A stretch of DNA of 64,000 nt from JAFAFN01 sp963707555 (GCA_963707555.1 CAVPQM010000016.1:176185-240184), one strand, 5' to 3'; positions 16,987-26,396 are shown, counted from the stretch's first letter. The notes: generated from the letters alone by a model not told the origin. Program-made: numbers and translations.

Positions 16987-17841
16987 TCAGTCGAAGACGA
17001 CGGTCCGGTTGCCCCACGGCAGCACCCGGTGCTCGAGCTGTGCCCGCAGCGCTCGTGCCAGCACGATGACCTCGAGGTCGCGCCCCTTGCGGGTGAGCTC
17101 CTCGACGCCGTCGCGGTGGGTGATGTGCGCGACGTCCTGGGCGATGATCGGCCCCTCGTCGAGCTCGGCGGTCACGAAATGTGCGGTGGCACCGATGATC
17201 TTCACGCCACGTTCGTGCGCCTGCCGGTACGGCTGGGCACCGACGAACGCCGGCAGGAACGAGTGATGGATGTTGATGATCCGCTCGGGCCACTCGGCGA
17301 CGAACTCCGGCGACAGGACCCGCATGTAGCGGGCGAGTACCACCAGGTCGATGTCGAGCCCGGCCAGCAGCGTGCGCATGGCCAGGTCCTGCGCGGCCCG
17401 GTCGTCGCCGACGGGCAGGTGGTGGTAGGCGACGCCGAAGAACTCGCACAGCTCGCGGTGGTCGGGATGGTTCGACGCGACGACCGCGATGTCGGCCGAG
17501 AGCTCACCCGCGTGCCAGCGCGACAGGATGTCGACCAGGCAGTGCGGTGCCTTCGAGGCCAGCACCGCAAGGCGCGGCCTGTCGTCGGAGAAGCGGATCG
17601 TGACCTGCATGCCGAAGCGGTCCGCGATCGGCTGGAACGCGTAGCGCAGCTTCTCGCGGGGAAACGCGAACTCGTGCAGGTCGAACTCGACACGCTGGAA
17701 GAACATGCCGTCGGTCGTGTCGGTGTGCTGCTCGGCGTGGAGGATGTTGCCGCCGTTGCGCCACACGAAGTCGGCGACCGTCGCGACGACTCCCGGTTGG
17801 TCCGGACAGGACAACAGCATGACCGCGGTCGGGTGCGACAT
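16987..17841 (-). CDS. purU: formyltetrahydrofolate deformylase
   Basis: Hydrolyses 10-formyl-tetrahydrofolate to formate and THF, balancing one-carbon pools and supplying formate to PurT. An N-terminal ACT domain (LLSCPDQPGVVATVADFVWR) precedes a formyltransferase-fold domain with NIHHSFLPAF and TAHFVTAELDEGPII, which contain the catalytic Asn-His-Asp set. 284 residues, standard length. The start is 28 bp after the nearest upstream gene; likely a single operon running leftwards with nei and the PLP enzyme. Confidence 0.94.
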   Translation of the reverse strand: MSHPTAVMLLSCPDQPGVVATVADFVWRNGGNILHAEQHTDTTDGMFFQRVEFDLHEFAFPREKLRYAFQPIADRFGMQVTIRFSDDRPRLAVLASKAPHCLVDILSRWHAGELSADIAVVASNHPDHRELCEFFGVAYHHLPVGDDRAAQDLAMRTLLAGLDIDLVVLARYMRVLSPEFVAEWPERIINIHHSFLPAFVGAQPYRQAHERGVKIIGATAHFVTAELDEGPIIAQDVAHITHRDGVEELTRKGRDLEVIVLARALRAQLEHRVLPWGNRTVVFD

Positions 17842-17851
17842 CGTGGCCTGC

Positions 17852-18311
17852 TCAGGCCGACCGGACGTGGAACTGCCGGCTGGTGCGCGGCACTCCGTCG
17901 ACCGAGCAGCGCCACTCGTAGGTGCGCCCGGGCGCGAACGGCAGCGGGCTCAGGTTGATGGCGAACGGCGTGTTCTGGATCATGCCCTCGGGTGCGCCGG
18001 GGGCACGTCCGACCTCGACGGTCAGGTTGATCGCGACCGGTGTCGAGCCGCCGCGTTCGTCGGGCACCTCGACGGCCACGCCGTCGTCGTCGACCAGCTC
18101 GAAGCTGACCGACAGCCGGGCGTTGGTCCGGTTCCACGGCACGTGCACCATGCCGGCGAGCGCCGCGGGTGACGGGGCCGGACCGGTGAACGTCCAACCC
18201 GCCGCCGAGCACGTAGAGCTTGCCGTCGGCGGCCTGCGCGGAATCGGCGAGCATCAGGGTGACGTCGATGTCGTTGAGGGTGGCGAATTCCGGGTCGGCG
18301 GCGTCGGTCAT
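17852..18311 (-). CDS. DUF6941-like protein of unknown function, frameshifted
   Basis: The N-terminal frame reads DIDVTLMLADSAQAADGKLY followed by VLGGG, a pattern seen in small actinobacterial proteins annotated DUF6941 (a 'LADxAQxxDGKLYxLGGG' start). It shifts at the GGCGGCGGG run near 18205, after which WTFTGPAPSPAALAGMVHVP and the remaining about 100 residues continue to 17852. The second half is rich in beta-strand-like segments (VSFELVDDDG, NLTVEVGRAPG, YEWRCSVDGV). Joined length about 153. No catalytic motif is visible. Confidence 0.6.
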
Positions 18312-18406
18312 CAGGACCCGAGCCTATCGTCGGCGCTCCGGGTACAGCGCCCGCCACGACAGGTCGCCGGGCTACGGTTCGGCCCCGGTCGACCACGGGA
18401 GGTGCC

Positions 18407-19947
18407 ATGGGGGCGAGGCAGCGATGCATCGGAGCGGTCGCGGCCGCAGTGGCGTTGTTCGGCGCCGGCTGCACGTCGAGCGACGGTGACGCTGCCGAGG
18501 CTGGCCCCGCGACGACCACGACGACGGCGCCCGCATTCGTCGAGGACCCGACGTTCGTCGAGGGTGAGTGCTGGTGGGACCTGCCCCTGCAGCCCGCCGA
18601 GGTCACGGTCACCTGCGGCACCGTCGACGTGCCCGCCGACCGGACCGATGCCGACAGCGACATGATCTCGTTGCCCCTCGTCCGGGTGCACCACCAGCAG
18701 TCCGATCCGGCCGCTGCGCCGATCCTGATGCTCCACGGTGGTCCCGGCGGCGCGCTGCTCGACAACCCGCCCGCCGCGACGCTGACGGCGCCGGCGTTGG
18801 TGGGACGCGACATCGTGCTGTGGGACCAGCGTGGCTCGGGTCGCTCCGAGCCCAGCCTGAACTGCCCCGAGAAGGAGATCGCCGCGGTCGAGGCGCTCGG
18901 CGATTCGGCCCCCTTCGCCGACGAGCTCGAGGCCGACATGGCCGCCGCCCAGACCTGCCGGGATCGTCTGGTCGAGACCGGCTCGATCTCGACGACTACG
19001 ACACGCCGAACTCGGTCGCCGACATCGAGTCGCTCCGCACGGCATTGGGTGTCGAGCAGTGGAACCTGGTCGGCGCGTCGTACGGCACCCGCATCGGGCT
19101 GGCGTATGCACGTGAGCACCCGGACCGGGTCCGCACCCTGACGATCGACTCGGTCTACCCGACCCAGATCGGCGGCGCGGAGCGTGCGAAGGACGCTCCG
19201 GACCAGGCGTTCGACCGGCTCATCGAGGCGTGCGCCGAGGACGAGACCTGCAACGCCGCCCACCCGGATCTGGGCGCGACGTTCGACACCGCGGTCGCCG
19301 AGCTCGACGCCCGACCCGAGGTGCTGACCTCGACGGTCGACGTGGCGGGCGAGACCAGCGAGCGGACCTTCGAGCTCACCGGCGCCGACCTGCGCAGCGG
19401 CATGTTCGCCGGCATGTACGACACCACGCTCATCCCGCTCATCCCGGGCATCATCTCGGCCATCGCCGAGGGCGACCGTTCCATCCTGCCGACCTACATC
19501 TCGATGGCGATGCCCCGGATCGTCGGGTTGTCCGAGGGCGCGTACTTCGCGATCGACTGCGCGGACTCGGGTCGTCTGCTCGACGGCGCGACCAGCGAAG
19601 ACCTCGCGGGTAGCGGCGAGAACAGCCTGTACAGCTTCATCTCGGCGCAGCTGCACTGCGAGGTCTGGGACGTCGAGTTCGTGCCCGAGTCGTTCGAGGA
19701 ACCGGCGCTGCCCGACGTGCCGACGCTCGTGTTCGCCGGCACGCTCGATCCGATCACGCCGTACCAGGACTCGGTCGACCAGGCCGAGGCCATGCCGAAC
19801 GCCCGCTTCGTCGGGGTGCCCCGCGGTGGTCACGGCGTGCGCTCCTTCGACGACTGCACGACGTCGGCCTACCTGGGCTTCCTCGACGACCCCGAGGCGC
19901 CGCTGCCCGAGTGCACGTCGTCGATCGCCCCGCTCCCGTTCGCGTGA
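18407..19947 (+). CDS. secreted alpha/beta hydrolase, S33 tripeptidyl-aminopeptidase type (lipoprotein), frameshifted
   Basis: A signal peptide with lipobox (LFGAGCTSS) and a Thr-rich spacer precede an alpha/beta hydrolase. ILMLHGGPGG is the oxyanion loop, WDQRGSGRSEP the proline-iminopeptidase-like motif, and GASYGTRIGLAYAREHP the nucleophile elbow with Ser. The C-terminal TAP-like lid region has LVFAGTLDPITPY (Asp) and GVPRGGHGV (His). The frame changes at about 18975-18995 in a repeat-like GATCTCGAC stretch; both halves are clearly one family. Joined length about 513 residues. Probably a cell-surface peptidase or esterase. Confidence 0.83.
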
Positions 19948-19960
19948 GCCGGTCGTTCTC

Positions 19961-21344
19961 GTGACGGAGCCCGTGACGCCGAGCCCTTCGATCGACACCG
20001 ACGCGCTGCGAGCGGCGGTGACCGAGATCGCCGAACGCCACGGTGTGCCGGGGGTCGCCGTCGGCGTGCTGCACGGCGACCAGCGCGCCGTGGTCGGCGT
20101 GGGCGTCACGAACGTCGAGTTCCCGTTGCCGGTCGACGGGGCCACGCGGTTCCAGGTCGGCTCGATCTCGAAGACGATCACCTCGGCAGCGGTGATGCTG
20201 CTGGTCGAATCCGGCGACGTCGATCTGTCCGAGCCGGCGTCGACCTACTTACGCGGTCTGGACCTGGTGGGCGACGGGACCGGCATCGACCTGGGCGCGG
20301 TCACCGTCGAACAGCTGCTCAGCCATCGGTCCGGCATCGACGGCGACCACTTCCTGGTGCACGGCGGCCACTCGCTCGAGCAGCTCCGTGACGCCAGGGC
20401 GCTGTTCGCCCCCGGTCAGGGCTACTCGTACAGCAACGCCGGGTTCACCTTGGCGGGCGCGGTGATCGAGGCGGTGTCGGGCCAGTCCTATGAGGACTTC
20501 GTGCGGACCCGTCTGTTCGGACCGCTCGGCATGGGCGCGTCGACGTTCCGGGCCGACGATGCCATCACCTACGGCGTCGCTGCGCCGCACTTCGTGTACG
20601 ACGGCGACGCGTTCGTGCTGCGCGGGATCGGGTGGCAGCCGGGCTGGGAGCTCGTGCCGATCGACCACGCGGCCGGCGGGTTGATCTCGACCGTCGACGA
20701 CCTGCTGACCTGGAGTCGCTTCCAGTGGACGGGCACCGCCGCGGACGGCTCGCCGCTGCTGTCGGCCGATTCGCTGGCCCGACTGCACCGGCCGGTCACC
20801 CGCGAGAGCGTGCTCGACGAGATCGCGCTCGACTGGTTCGTGCGCGACCACGGCGGGCTCGTCATGATCGGCCACGGGGGAGTGACGGTCGGCTACATCA
20901 GCGACCTGATGGTCGCGACCGACGCCGAGCTCGGTGTGGTGATCCTGACCAACGCCACGAACGGCGACGGCGTGATCCACGAGATCCGTCGCTGGGTGCT
21001 ACGAGAGATCGCCGGTGTCGAGGACCCTCGTCCGTCGCTGCCGGCGGAACCGATCGAGGTGCCGGCGACGCTGCCCGGTCGCTACGGCCACGCCTTCGCG
21101 GATGTGATCGTCGCCGCCGGTGACGAGCCGGGGACCCTGGTGATCAGCGAGCAGCCCCGCACCGACACCGAGGGGTGGTTCCCGCCGACCGAGGGCGAAC
21201 CGCAGCGGGCCACGATCTTCGCGGAGGACCAAGCACTCGTCGCCGGCGACGGCAGCCCGCGGATCCTGCGATTCGGGGTCGATGCCGGCGCCTTCGGGCC
21301 CGTGGATCCAATGGCGAGGCCGCCGCGCGCTGCGACTCGACTGA
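19961..21344 (+). CDS. class C beta-lactamase-like serine hydrolase (PF00144), probable frameshift at the 3' end
   Basis: Penicillin-binding/esterase-type serine hydrolase: GSISKTITSAAVM (S-x-x-K), YSYSNAGF (Y-x-N) and HGGVTVGY (K/H-x-G triad member). A GTG start at 19961 is 13 bp after the preceding hydrolase; no signal peptide is visible, suggesting a cytoplasmic protein or a misplaced start. The opening frame runs on through a palindrome and a tRNA gene, so its true stop has been lost. A plausible natural end (PWIQWRGRRALRLD) lies in the adjacent frame with stop at 21342-21344, requiring an indel near 21295. Confidence 0.75.
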
Positions 21345-21441
21345 CCGTCGGTGCTCCGCCACCGCCAGCCCGGCTGGCCATCTCAGGGCTGACAGCGACC
21401 CCCCGTGTCGCTTCCCCTGAGATCGCCGTCCCTGGGAACTC

Positions 21442-21478
21442 TGGACGCGAAACGACCGAATCGGTCGAGTTGTGTCCA
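21442..21478. repeat. palindromic repeat, copy 3 (imperfect)
   Basis: Centre A at 21460 with the same CGACCGA/TCGGTCG core and TGGAC/GTCCA at the same distance as copies 1 and 2, but the intervening hexamers (GCGAAA and AGTTGT) no longer pair. The right flank continues AACGTTGG, like copy 1. It lies between the convergent serine hydrolase gene and tRNA-Leu. Confidence 0.8.
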
Positions 21479-21530
21479 ACGTTGGTCCGGGCGGCTGGGC
21501 GAGCGACGGGCCGCTTCATTCGTCACCGGG

Positions 21531-21614
21531 TGCGGACGGGGGGACTCGAACCCCCACACCCTTTCGGGTACTGGGACCTAAACCCAGCGCGTCTGCCAAT
21601 TCCGCCACGTCCGC
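21531..21614 (-). tRNA. tRNA-Leu (anticodon TAG)
   Basis: Class II tRNA, 84 nt. The acceptor GCGGACG pairs with CGTCCGC, discriminator A. D-arm GGCGGAATTGGCAGACGC, anticodon stem CTGGG/CCCAG with loop TTTAGGT, a variable arm, and T-arm with GGTTCGAGTC. The long variable arm and A73 fit tRNA-Leu. CCA is not encoded. Confidence 0.95.
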
Positions 21615-21693
21615 ACGACCGGCCCAGCGTACGTCGACCGAGTCCGCAGGGCGGCACGTGGTTGTCGTCCCGTCGCAGTAGCCTCAACCTCCT

Positions 21694-22353
21694 ATGCACA
21701 AGCTCGACATCCCCGGCATCCCGCCGATGCTCTCCGCCTCCATGTCCGCCGCGGCGCCCACGCTGGCCGGTCCCGGTGGGTCCGGCATGGAGCCCTCCGC
21801 CGACATCTACGCACGCCTGCTGAAGAACCGCATCGTGTACCTCGGCTCCGAGGTCAACGACGAGGTCGCCAACTTCCTCACGGCGCAGCTCCTGTACCTC
21901 GACGCCGAGGACGGCGAGAAGGACATCTGGCTGTACATCAACTCGCCCGGTGGTTCGGTCACCGCCGGCATGGCCATCTACGACACCATGCAGTTCGTGG
22001 CCCCCGACGTCGGCACCATCTGCATGGGCCTGGCCGCCTCGATGGGACAGTTCCTGCTGGCCGCCGGTGCGCCGGGCAAGCGTTACGCCCTGCCGCACGC
22101 CCGCATCATGATGCACCAGCCCTCTGCAGGCCTCCAGGGTCAGGCGACCGACATCGCGATCCAGGCCGAGCAGCTCAAGTACATCAAGCGCCTGCTCGCC
22201 GAGCGCATCGCCGAGCACACCGGTCAGACCCCGGAGCAGATCAACATCGACTCCGACCGCGACCGCTGGTTCACCGCCGAGCAGGCCCAGGAGTACGGCA
22301 TCATCGACGAGGTCATCCAGCGCCGCCGAGAGGTCGTGCCCGACAACTCCTGA
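21694..22353 (+). CDS. clpP: ATP-dependent Clp protease proteolytic subunit
   Basis: Serine protease subunit of ClpAP/ClpXP/ClpCP. Catalytic Ser in MGLAASMGQFLL, His in MMHQPSAGLQGQA, Asp in SDRDRWFTAEQA; YINSPGGSVTAGMAIYDTM is the conserved oxyanion/handle region. 219 residues with a somewhat long N-terminal leader that includes MLSASMSAAAP and would be removed in the mature enzyme. It stands alone here, not next to clpX, tig or another clpP. Confidence 0.95.
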   Translation: MHKLDIPGIPPMLSASMSAAAPTLAGPGGSGMEPSADIYARLLKNRIVYLGSEVNDEVANFLTAQLLYLDAEDGEKDIWLYINSPGGSVTAGMAIYDTMQFVAPDVGTICMGLAASMGQFLLAAGAPGKRYALPHARIMMHQPSAGLQGQATDIAIQAEQLKYIKRLLAERIAEHTGQTPEQINIDSDRDRWFTAEQAQEYGIIDEVIQRRREVVPDNS

Positions 22354-22395
22354 TCGACGTGCTCCCGCTGGGAGCTCAACTGATCGAGCGGCCCT

Positions 22396-22442
22396 ACGAG
22401 CTCACACGATGCGGCGATCCGTCGCCCATCGTGTGAGCTCGT
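22396..22442. terminator. long hairpin between convergent clpP and response regulator genes
   Basis: Perfect 16-base arms, ACGAGCTCACACGATG at 22396-22411 and its complement at 22427-22442, around a 15-base loop. The response-regulator stop codon (22402-22404) lies inside the left arm, so the hairpin includes its last codons. No long T-tract follows on either side, but placement between convergent genes suggests a bidirectional terminator. Confidence 0.65.
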
Positions 22443-23070
22443 GTCGCGAACTGAGCTGGAGCTTGCGCAGCACCGACGACGCATGGGTCTCGACGGTCTT
22501 CACCGAGATGTGCAGCGTGGCGGCGATCTCCTTGTACGCATAGCCCCGGGCCAGGTACCGCATGACCTCGTGCTCGCGGGGAGTGAGCTGGTCGAGCTCG
22601 GGATCCGCCGGGGTCTCGATCGCCCCCGAGAACGCGTCGAGCACGAACCCTGCCAGTCGGGGCGAGAACACGGCGTCGCCGTCGGCCACCCTCTGCACGG
22701 CGTCGACGAGCTCGTCGCCGGAGATGTGCTTGGTGACGTAACCCCGCGCACCGGCGCGCACGAGCGAGATGACATCGTCGGCTTCGTCCGACACCGACAC
22801 CGCGAGGAACCGCACGTCGGGCATGGTCGGGTGCACCGCGGCGATCACCGAGTGGCCGTCGCCACCGGGCAGGTGCACGTCGAGCAGCACCACCTGCGGT
22901 GCGGTCTGGCCGATCACCGCGATCGCCCCGTCGACATCCGCGGCCTGGCCGACGACGTCGACGCGCTCGCCGAGCTCTGCGACGACCCCCGCTCGGAACA
23001 GCGCGTGGTCGTCGACGACCACGACGCGCACCAGGCCCGTCCCGGGTTCGGTGGTCGCGTCGCTGGTCAT
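22402..23070 (-). CDS. LuxR/NarL-type response regulator
   Basis: 222 residues. Receiver domain with VVVVDDHALFRAG (acidic pocket), phosphoacceptor Asp in VVLLDVHLPGGDG, and the Lys in YVTKHISGDEL. C-terminal LuxR helix-turn-helix: LTPREHEVMRYLARGYAYKE, IAATLHISVKTVETHASSVL. The start ATG (23068-23070) overlaps the kinase stop as ATGA, so kinase and regulator are coupled. Likely target is the divergent PspC/LiaF-like operon, by analogy with other envelope-stress two-component systems. Confidence 0.92.
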   Translation of the reverse strand: MTSDATTEPGTGLVRVVVVDDHALFRAGVVAELGERVDVVGQAADVDGAIAVIGQTAPQVVLLDVHLPGGDGHSVIAAVHPTMPDVRFLAVSVSDEADDVISLVRAGARGYVTKHISGDELVDAVQRVADGDAVFSPRLAGFVLDAFSGAIETPADPELDQLTPREHEVMRYLARGYAYKEIAATLHISVKTVETHASSVLRKLQLSSRHELTRWATDRRIV

Positions 23071-24287
23071 GTCGTCCTCCGGTGCGGTCCGGTCGTCAGT
23101 TCGGTGTTCGGCAGCGTGAGCTCGATCTCGGCGCCCGCTCCCGGACTCGAGTGCACCACGGCCGCGCCATCGACGCCGGCCATTCGAGCGATGATCGAGC
23201 CGCGGAGCCCTTGGCGGTCGGCGGGGATCGCCTCGGGGTCGAAGCCGACACCTCGGTCGCGCACGAACACCGTCAACGAGTCGGGACCGGCTTCGGCGTA
23301 CACCGACACCGATGTGGTGCCCGAGAACTTCGCGGCGTTGACCATCGCCTCTCGTGCTGCGCCGACGAGTGCGTGCGAGCGGTCGTCGAGCGCCGCGTCC
23401 CCGACGACGACCAGTTCGACGGTGATGCCGTGCAGGTCCTCGACGTCGGCTGCGGTCGACTCGAGCGCATCGCGCAGCCGGGTGCCGGGCTGCCACGACT
23501 CGCTGTGCCCGTAGAGCCATCGCCGCAGCTCCCGTTCCTGACGCCGGGCCAGCGCACCGACGACCCGGGGGTCGGCATCGGGTTCGGCGGCGCGGCGCTG
23601 GATGAGCGTCAGCGTCTGCAGCACCGAGTCGTGCAGGTGAGCGGCGACGGCCTCTCGCTCCTCGGAGCGGACACGCTCGCGCCGTTCCTGGATCGCCGCG
23701 TTGCTGGTCCGCAGCATCCATGGACCGAGCACGAGTGCACCGCCGAGCAGGACCACGGCGCCGATCACCGCGCCGTCGACGAGCAACGTCCACGACAGGC
23801 GTCCACCGACCACGATGAGCAACCCGGTGATGACCAGCCCGGCGCCGAGCACCTGCCGGCCCACGTCGGAGCGTTGTGACCCTCCACCCCACGACACCAC
23901 CACGCCGATCGCGACGAGCGACACCGCGACGGCGACGCCTGCGTCCAGCAGACCGAGCCGCACTGCGAGCGCCATCGCCGCCAGGGTCACGAGTCCGACA
24001 CCGATGGATCGTCGTTCACCGACCACGAGCCGTGTCGCCGGCGGGATCTGCGCGCCGCGCACCGTCGAGGGCCGCACGGCGACCAGCCAGATCACCAGGT
24101 AGGCGAGCAGGCCGGCACCTGCGGCGAAGGTCGTCGCGACGAACGCGGCCCGTACGGCGAGCACCGGCAGGCCGAGCGCACGGGCGGTCGCGACCGCGGC
24201 ACCGGCGACCAGTGGATGGTCGGCGGACGGGTCCGGCAGGTCGGCAGCGGCGGGGAGGGAGAGTGCGATGCACCGATGATCGCCCAC
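23067..24287 (-). CDS. PspC-domain sensor histidine kinase (HisKA_3 type)
   Basis: About 406 residues from a GTG at 24287. The N-terminus carries a PspC-like segment (LVAGAAVATARALGLPVLAV and a following hydrophobic helix), then several more hydrophobic helices (residues about 80-200). The cytoplasmic part has the HisKA_3 phosphorylation site AAHLHDSVLQTLTLIQRRA and a HATPase with AAREAMVNAAKFSG (N box) and VRDRGVGFDPEAI. Fusion of PspC to such a kinase is typical of actinobacterial envelope-stress systems. Partner regulator overlaps by ATGA. Divergent from another PspC gene. Confidence 0.88.
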   Translation of the reverse strand: MGDHRCIALSLPAAADLPDPSADHPLVAGAAVATARALGLPVLAVRAAFVATTFAAGAGLLAYLVIWLVAVRPSTVRGAQIPPATRLVVGERRSIGVGLVTLAAMALAVRLGLLDAGVAVAVSLVAIGVVVSWGGGSQRSDVGRQVLGAGLVITGLLIVVGGRLSWTLLVDGAVIGAVVLLGGALVLGPWMLRTSNAAIQERRERVRSEEREAVAAHLHDSVLQTLTLIQRRAAEPDADPRVVGALARRQERELRRWLYGHSESWQPGTRLRDALESTAADVEDLHGITVELVVVGDAALDDRSHALVGAAREAMVNAAKFSGTTSVSVYAEAGPDSLTVFVRDRGVGFDPEAIPADRQGLRGSIIARMAGVDGAAVVHSSPGAGAEIELTLPNTELTTGPHRRTT

Positions 24288-24315
24288 CGGAGCAGCTCGG
24301 GGCGATCGGGAACCA

Positions 24316-24354
24316 CCCTGAGACGCGCCGGCAGCTGTCTCGGGGTTCTCAGGG
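24316..24354. promoter_or_regulatory. nested inverted repeats in the divergent PspC/kinase promoter region
   Basis: CCCTGAGA at 24316-24323 pairs with TCTCAGGG at 24347-24354. Inside it GAGAC (24320-24324) pairs with GTCTC (24337-24341). The pair lies in the 123-bp gap between the two divergent start codons, so it could be the operator of the response regulator controlling both sides. No direct evidence of binding. Confidence 0.45.
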
Positions 24355-24410
24355 CACGACCAGGGTGACCCCCGATGGTTCCGGGCCCGGCGGTGTCGCA
24401 CACTCGATCC

Positions 24411-25946
24411 ATGCACACCTCCCCGCCGTCGACAGACCCGCCGTCGACCGACCCACCGGTCGGCACACCACACCACCGCTCCACCTCGGACCGCATGATC
24501 GGGGGTGTGTGCGGCGCGACGGCCGGCTATCTCGGGATCCATCGAGCTGTCGCCACGCTGATCTTCATCCTCGCGTCGGCGATCGGCGGACTCGGCGTGG
24601 TGCTCTACGTCGTGCTCTGGCTGTTCCTGCCCGATGACCACGGACGGGTCCTGATCAAGGGCGACGGGGGTCGACCCGGAGAAGGCTTCTGGGTGGCGGT
24701 CGCTGCGGCGGCTGCATCGGTGATCGTGTCGGCCTGGTTGACACGCAACTTCCCGGATCTGGTGTTCGCCGTGCTGGTCGGCGTAGGGGTGTTCGTGCTC
24801 ACCCAGCGGGGCGGATCCACGAAGCTGCCCGCGGCCGGCGCCGGTCCCACCTCGAGCGGCCCGACCGTGACCCCGCCGCCCTACGCCCCCGACGCGACGT
24901 CCGACCCGACAGCACGCACGACCGCCGACACGACCGCCGACACGACCGTCATGCCCGCGCCGGCACCCGCCGATGCCGTCGATGCGGCCGGCGTGATCGG
25001 CTGGCCCGGACCCGGTGTCGCCGAGGCGACCGACGAGCCAGGTGCCAGCTGGGCCGCGTCGCCGGATGTCACGTCGCCGGATGTCACCGCGACACCTCGG
25101 GTGGAGGAGCCGACCGGCGTGCTGCCCTCGATCGAGGGGACGACCGCGGTGCTGCCACGCACGGTGCCGTCGCGCCGGACCACCATGGGAGCCGAGCGGC
25201 CGGCACGTCCTGCGAAGCCGCCGCGTCCACCCGCGTTCCTCGGCCCGCTCACCGTGAGCATCGCGGTGGCGGTCTGCGGCGTGATGACGCTGCTGTTCGC
25301 GACGGGCCTCTGGGACCTGCGACTCTCGGACGTGCTCATCACCGCGCTGGTGATCATCGGTCTCGGACTGCTCATCAGCACGTGGTACGGGCGTGCGAGA
25401 GGGCTCGTGCTGCTCGGACTGCTGCTGGTGCCGGTCGTGCTGGCCAGCGCACTCGTCGACCGGATCGACCTCACCGGAGGCATCGGTGACCGCCGGATCG
25501 CACCGACGGCCGCCGAGGATCTGATGGGGGAGTACCGCTTCGGCGTCGGCACCCTCACCCTGGACCTGCGTGAGCTCGACCCCGCGACCGTGGACGGACC
25601 GCTCCGGTCGTCGCTGTCGGCGGGCGCCGGCGTCGTGAAGGTGTACGTCCCGGCGGACTGGACCATCGAGATCCCCGTGACCGTCGGCATCGGAGAGGTC
25701 GAGGTGCGCGAGCGCGACACGACCTACGACGGCGAGGGCGACCCGCCGCCCGAGTGGTCGGAGTGGACCAGATCGCTCGACTCGTACCGGCGCACCGACG
25801 TGCCGGTCGACTCCTCGGGGCCTGCTGGTTCCGACGGTCCGGTCGTGCACACCGTCCGGGCCACGGGCTCGGACGGCGCACCGACGCTCGACCTGGACGT
25901 GGATCTGTCGATCGGCCTGGTGGAGGTGTTCCGTGTCGAGTCCTGA
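24411..25946 (+). CDS. PspC-domain membrane protein with LiaF-like C-terminal domain
   Basis: About 511 residues from ATG 24411 (an in-frame ATG at 24375 is possible). N-terminal PspC domain: RMIGGVCGATAGYLGIHRAV with the following helix ASAIGGLGVVLYVVLWLFLP. A long Pro/Ala/Thr-rich linker (about residues 130-285) leads to three or four more membrane helices, and a C-terminal beta-rich domain (GEYRFGVGTLTLDLRELDPA, VVKVYVPADWTIEIPVTVGI) like the cell-wall stress protein LiaF. Probably senses or buffers envelope stress together with the divergent kinase/regulator. Confidence 0.85.
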   Translation: MHTSPPSTDPPSTDPPVGTPHHRSTSDRMIGGVCGATAGYLGIHRAVATLIFILASAIGGLGVVLYVVLWLFLPDDHGRVLIKGDGGRPGEGFWVAVAAAAASVIVSAWLTRNFPDLVFAVLVGVGVFVLTQRGGSTKLPAAGAGPTSSGPTVTPPPYAPDATSDPTARTTADTTADTTVMPAPAPADAVDAAGVIGWPGPGVAEATDEPGASWAASPDVTSPDVTATPRVEEPTGVLPSIEGTTAVLPRTVPSRRTTMGAERPARPAKPPRPPAFLGPLTVSIAVAVCGVMTLLFATGLWDLRLSDVLITALVIIGLGLLISTWYGRARGLVLLGLLLVPVVLASALVDRIDLTGGIGDRRIAPTAAEDLMGEYRFGVGTLTLDLRELDPATVDGPLRSSLSAGAGVVKVYVPADWTIEIPVTVGIGEVEVRERDTTYDGEGDPPPEWSEWTRSLDSYRRTDVPVDSSGPAGSDGPVVHTVRATGSDGAPTLDLDVDLSIGLVEVFRVES

Positions 25947-26396
25947 GATGTCACGACCCGAGTTGTCCGGACCGGAGGGGCAGGAGCCCGAGATGTCACA
26001 GCCCGATGTTGCCGAGTCCGACACGTCACTGACTGACACGTCACAGCCCGATCGTTGCCGACCGACACGTCATCACGCGAGGTCCAGCCACACGTCGAGC
26101 GGCGCCGCTCTCTGACGGGTCACGACACCGACGTCGTGGCCTTCTTCTTCGGCGTGCTGTTCCTGGTCTGTGCCGCGGTGGCGATCGCGTTGCGCACGGT
26201 GCCGCTCGGAGAGTCCGCCGACGACGGCGTGGCAGTCGCGGCTGCCGCAGTGCTGGTCATCGCCGGAGTGATCGGCATCGCCGGTTCATTACGGAACCAT
26301 CACCGTCGGTCCGTCGCCGGCGCGAGCGCAGGTGGCGCCCCGGAGGCCGGCGGCGAGCCGTCGGCGGCTCAGCCGCCGAAGACCTGGACGACGTAG
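25933..26396 (+). CDS. small membrane protein downstream of PspC/LiaF-like gene (frameshifted)
   Basis: A GTG at 25933 overlaps the end of the PspC gene. The first frame encodes a Ser/Pro/Glu-rich start (MSSPEMSRPELSGPEGQEPE); at about 26050-26060 the coding signal passes to the next frame, which has two hydrophobic helices (VVAFFFGVLFLVCAAVAIAL and VAVAAAAVLVIAGVIGIAGS) and a basic tail. The 3' end overlaps the convergent CAP gene by 28 bp, so the last codons may not be real. Function unknown; operon position suggests the same envelope-stress module. Confidence 0.55.

Noticed and set aside
19961..21823. Serine hydrolase extended to 21823
   Set aside because: The extension would run through a palindrome, the antisense of tRNA-Leu and the clpP start. 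The family ends near 21344 in the neighbouring frame.
24316..24354. Rho-independent terminator
   Set aside because: The inverted repeats lie between two divergent starts, not at a gene end, and no T-tract follows, so a regulatory role is more likely.
23067..26039. A single 990-residue histidine kinase on the minus strand
   Set aside because: Codons upstream of 24287 are antisense to the well-supported PspC/LiaF gene and have no family pattern. The kinase proper begins near 24287.
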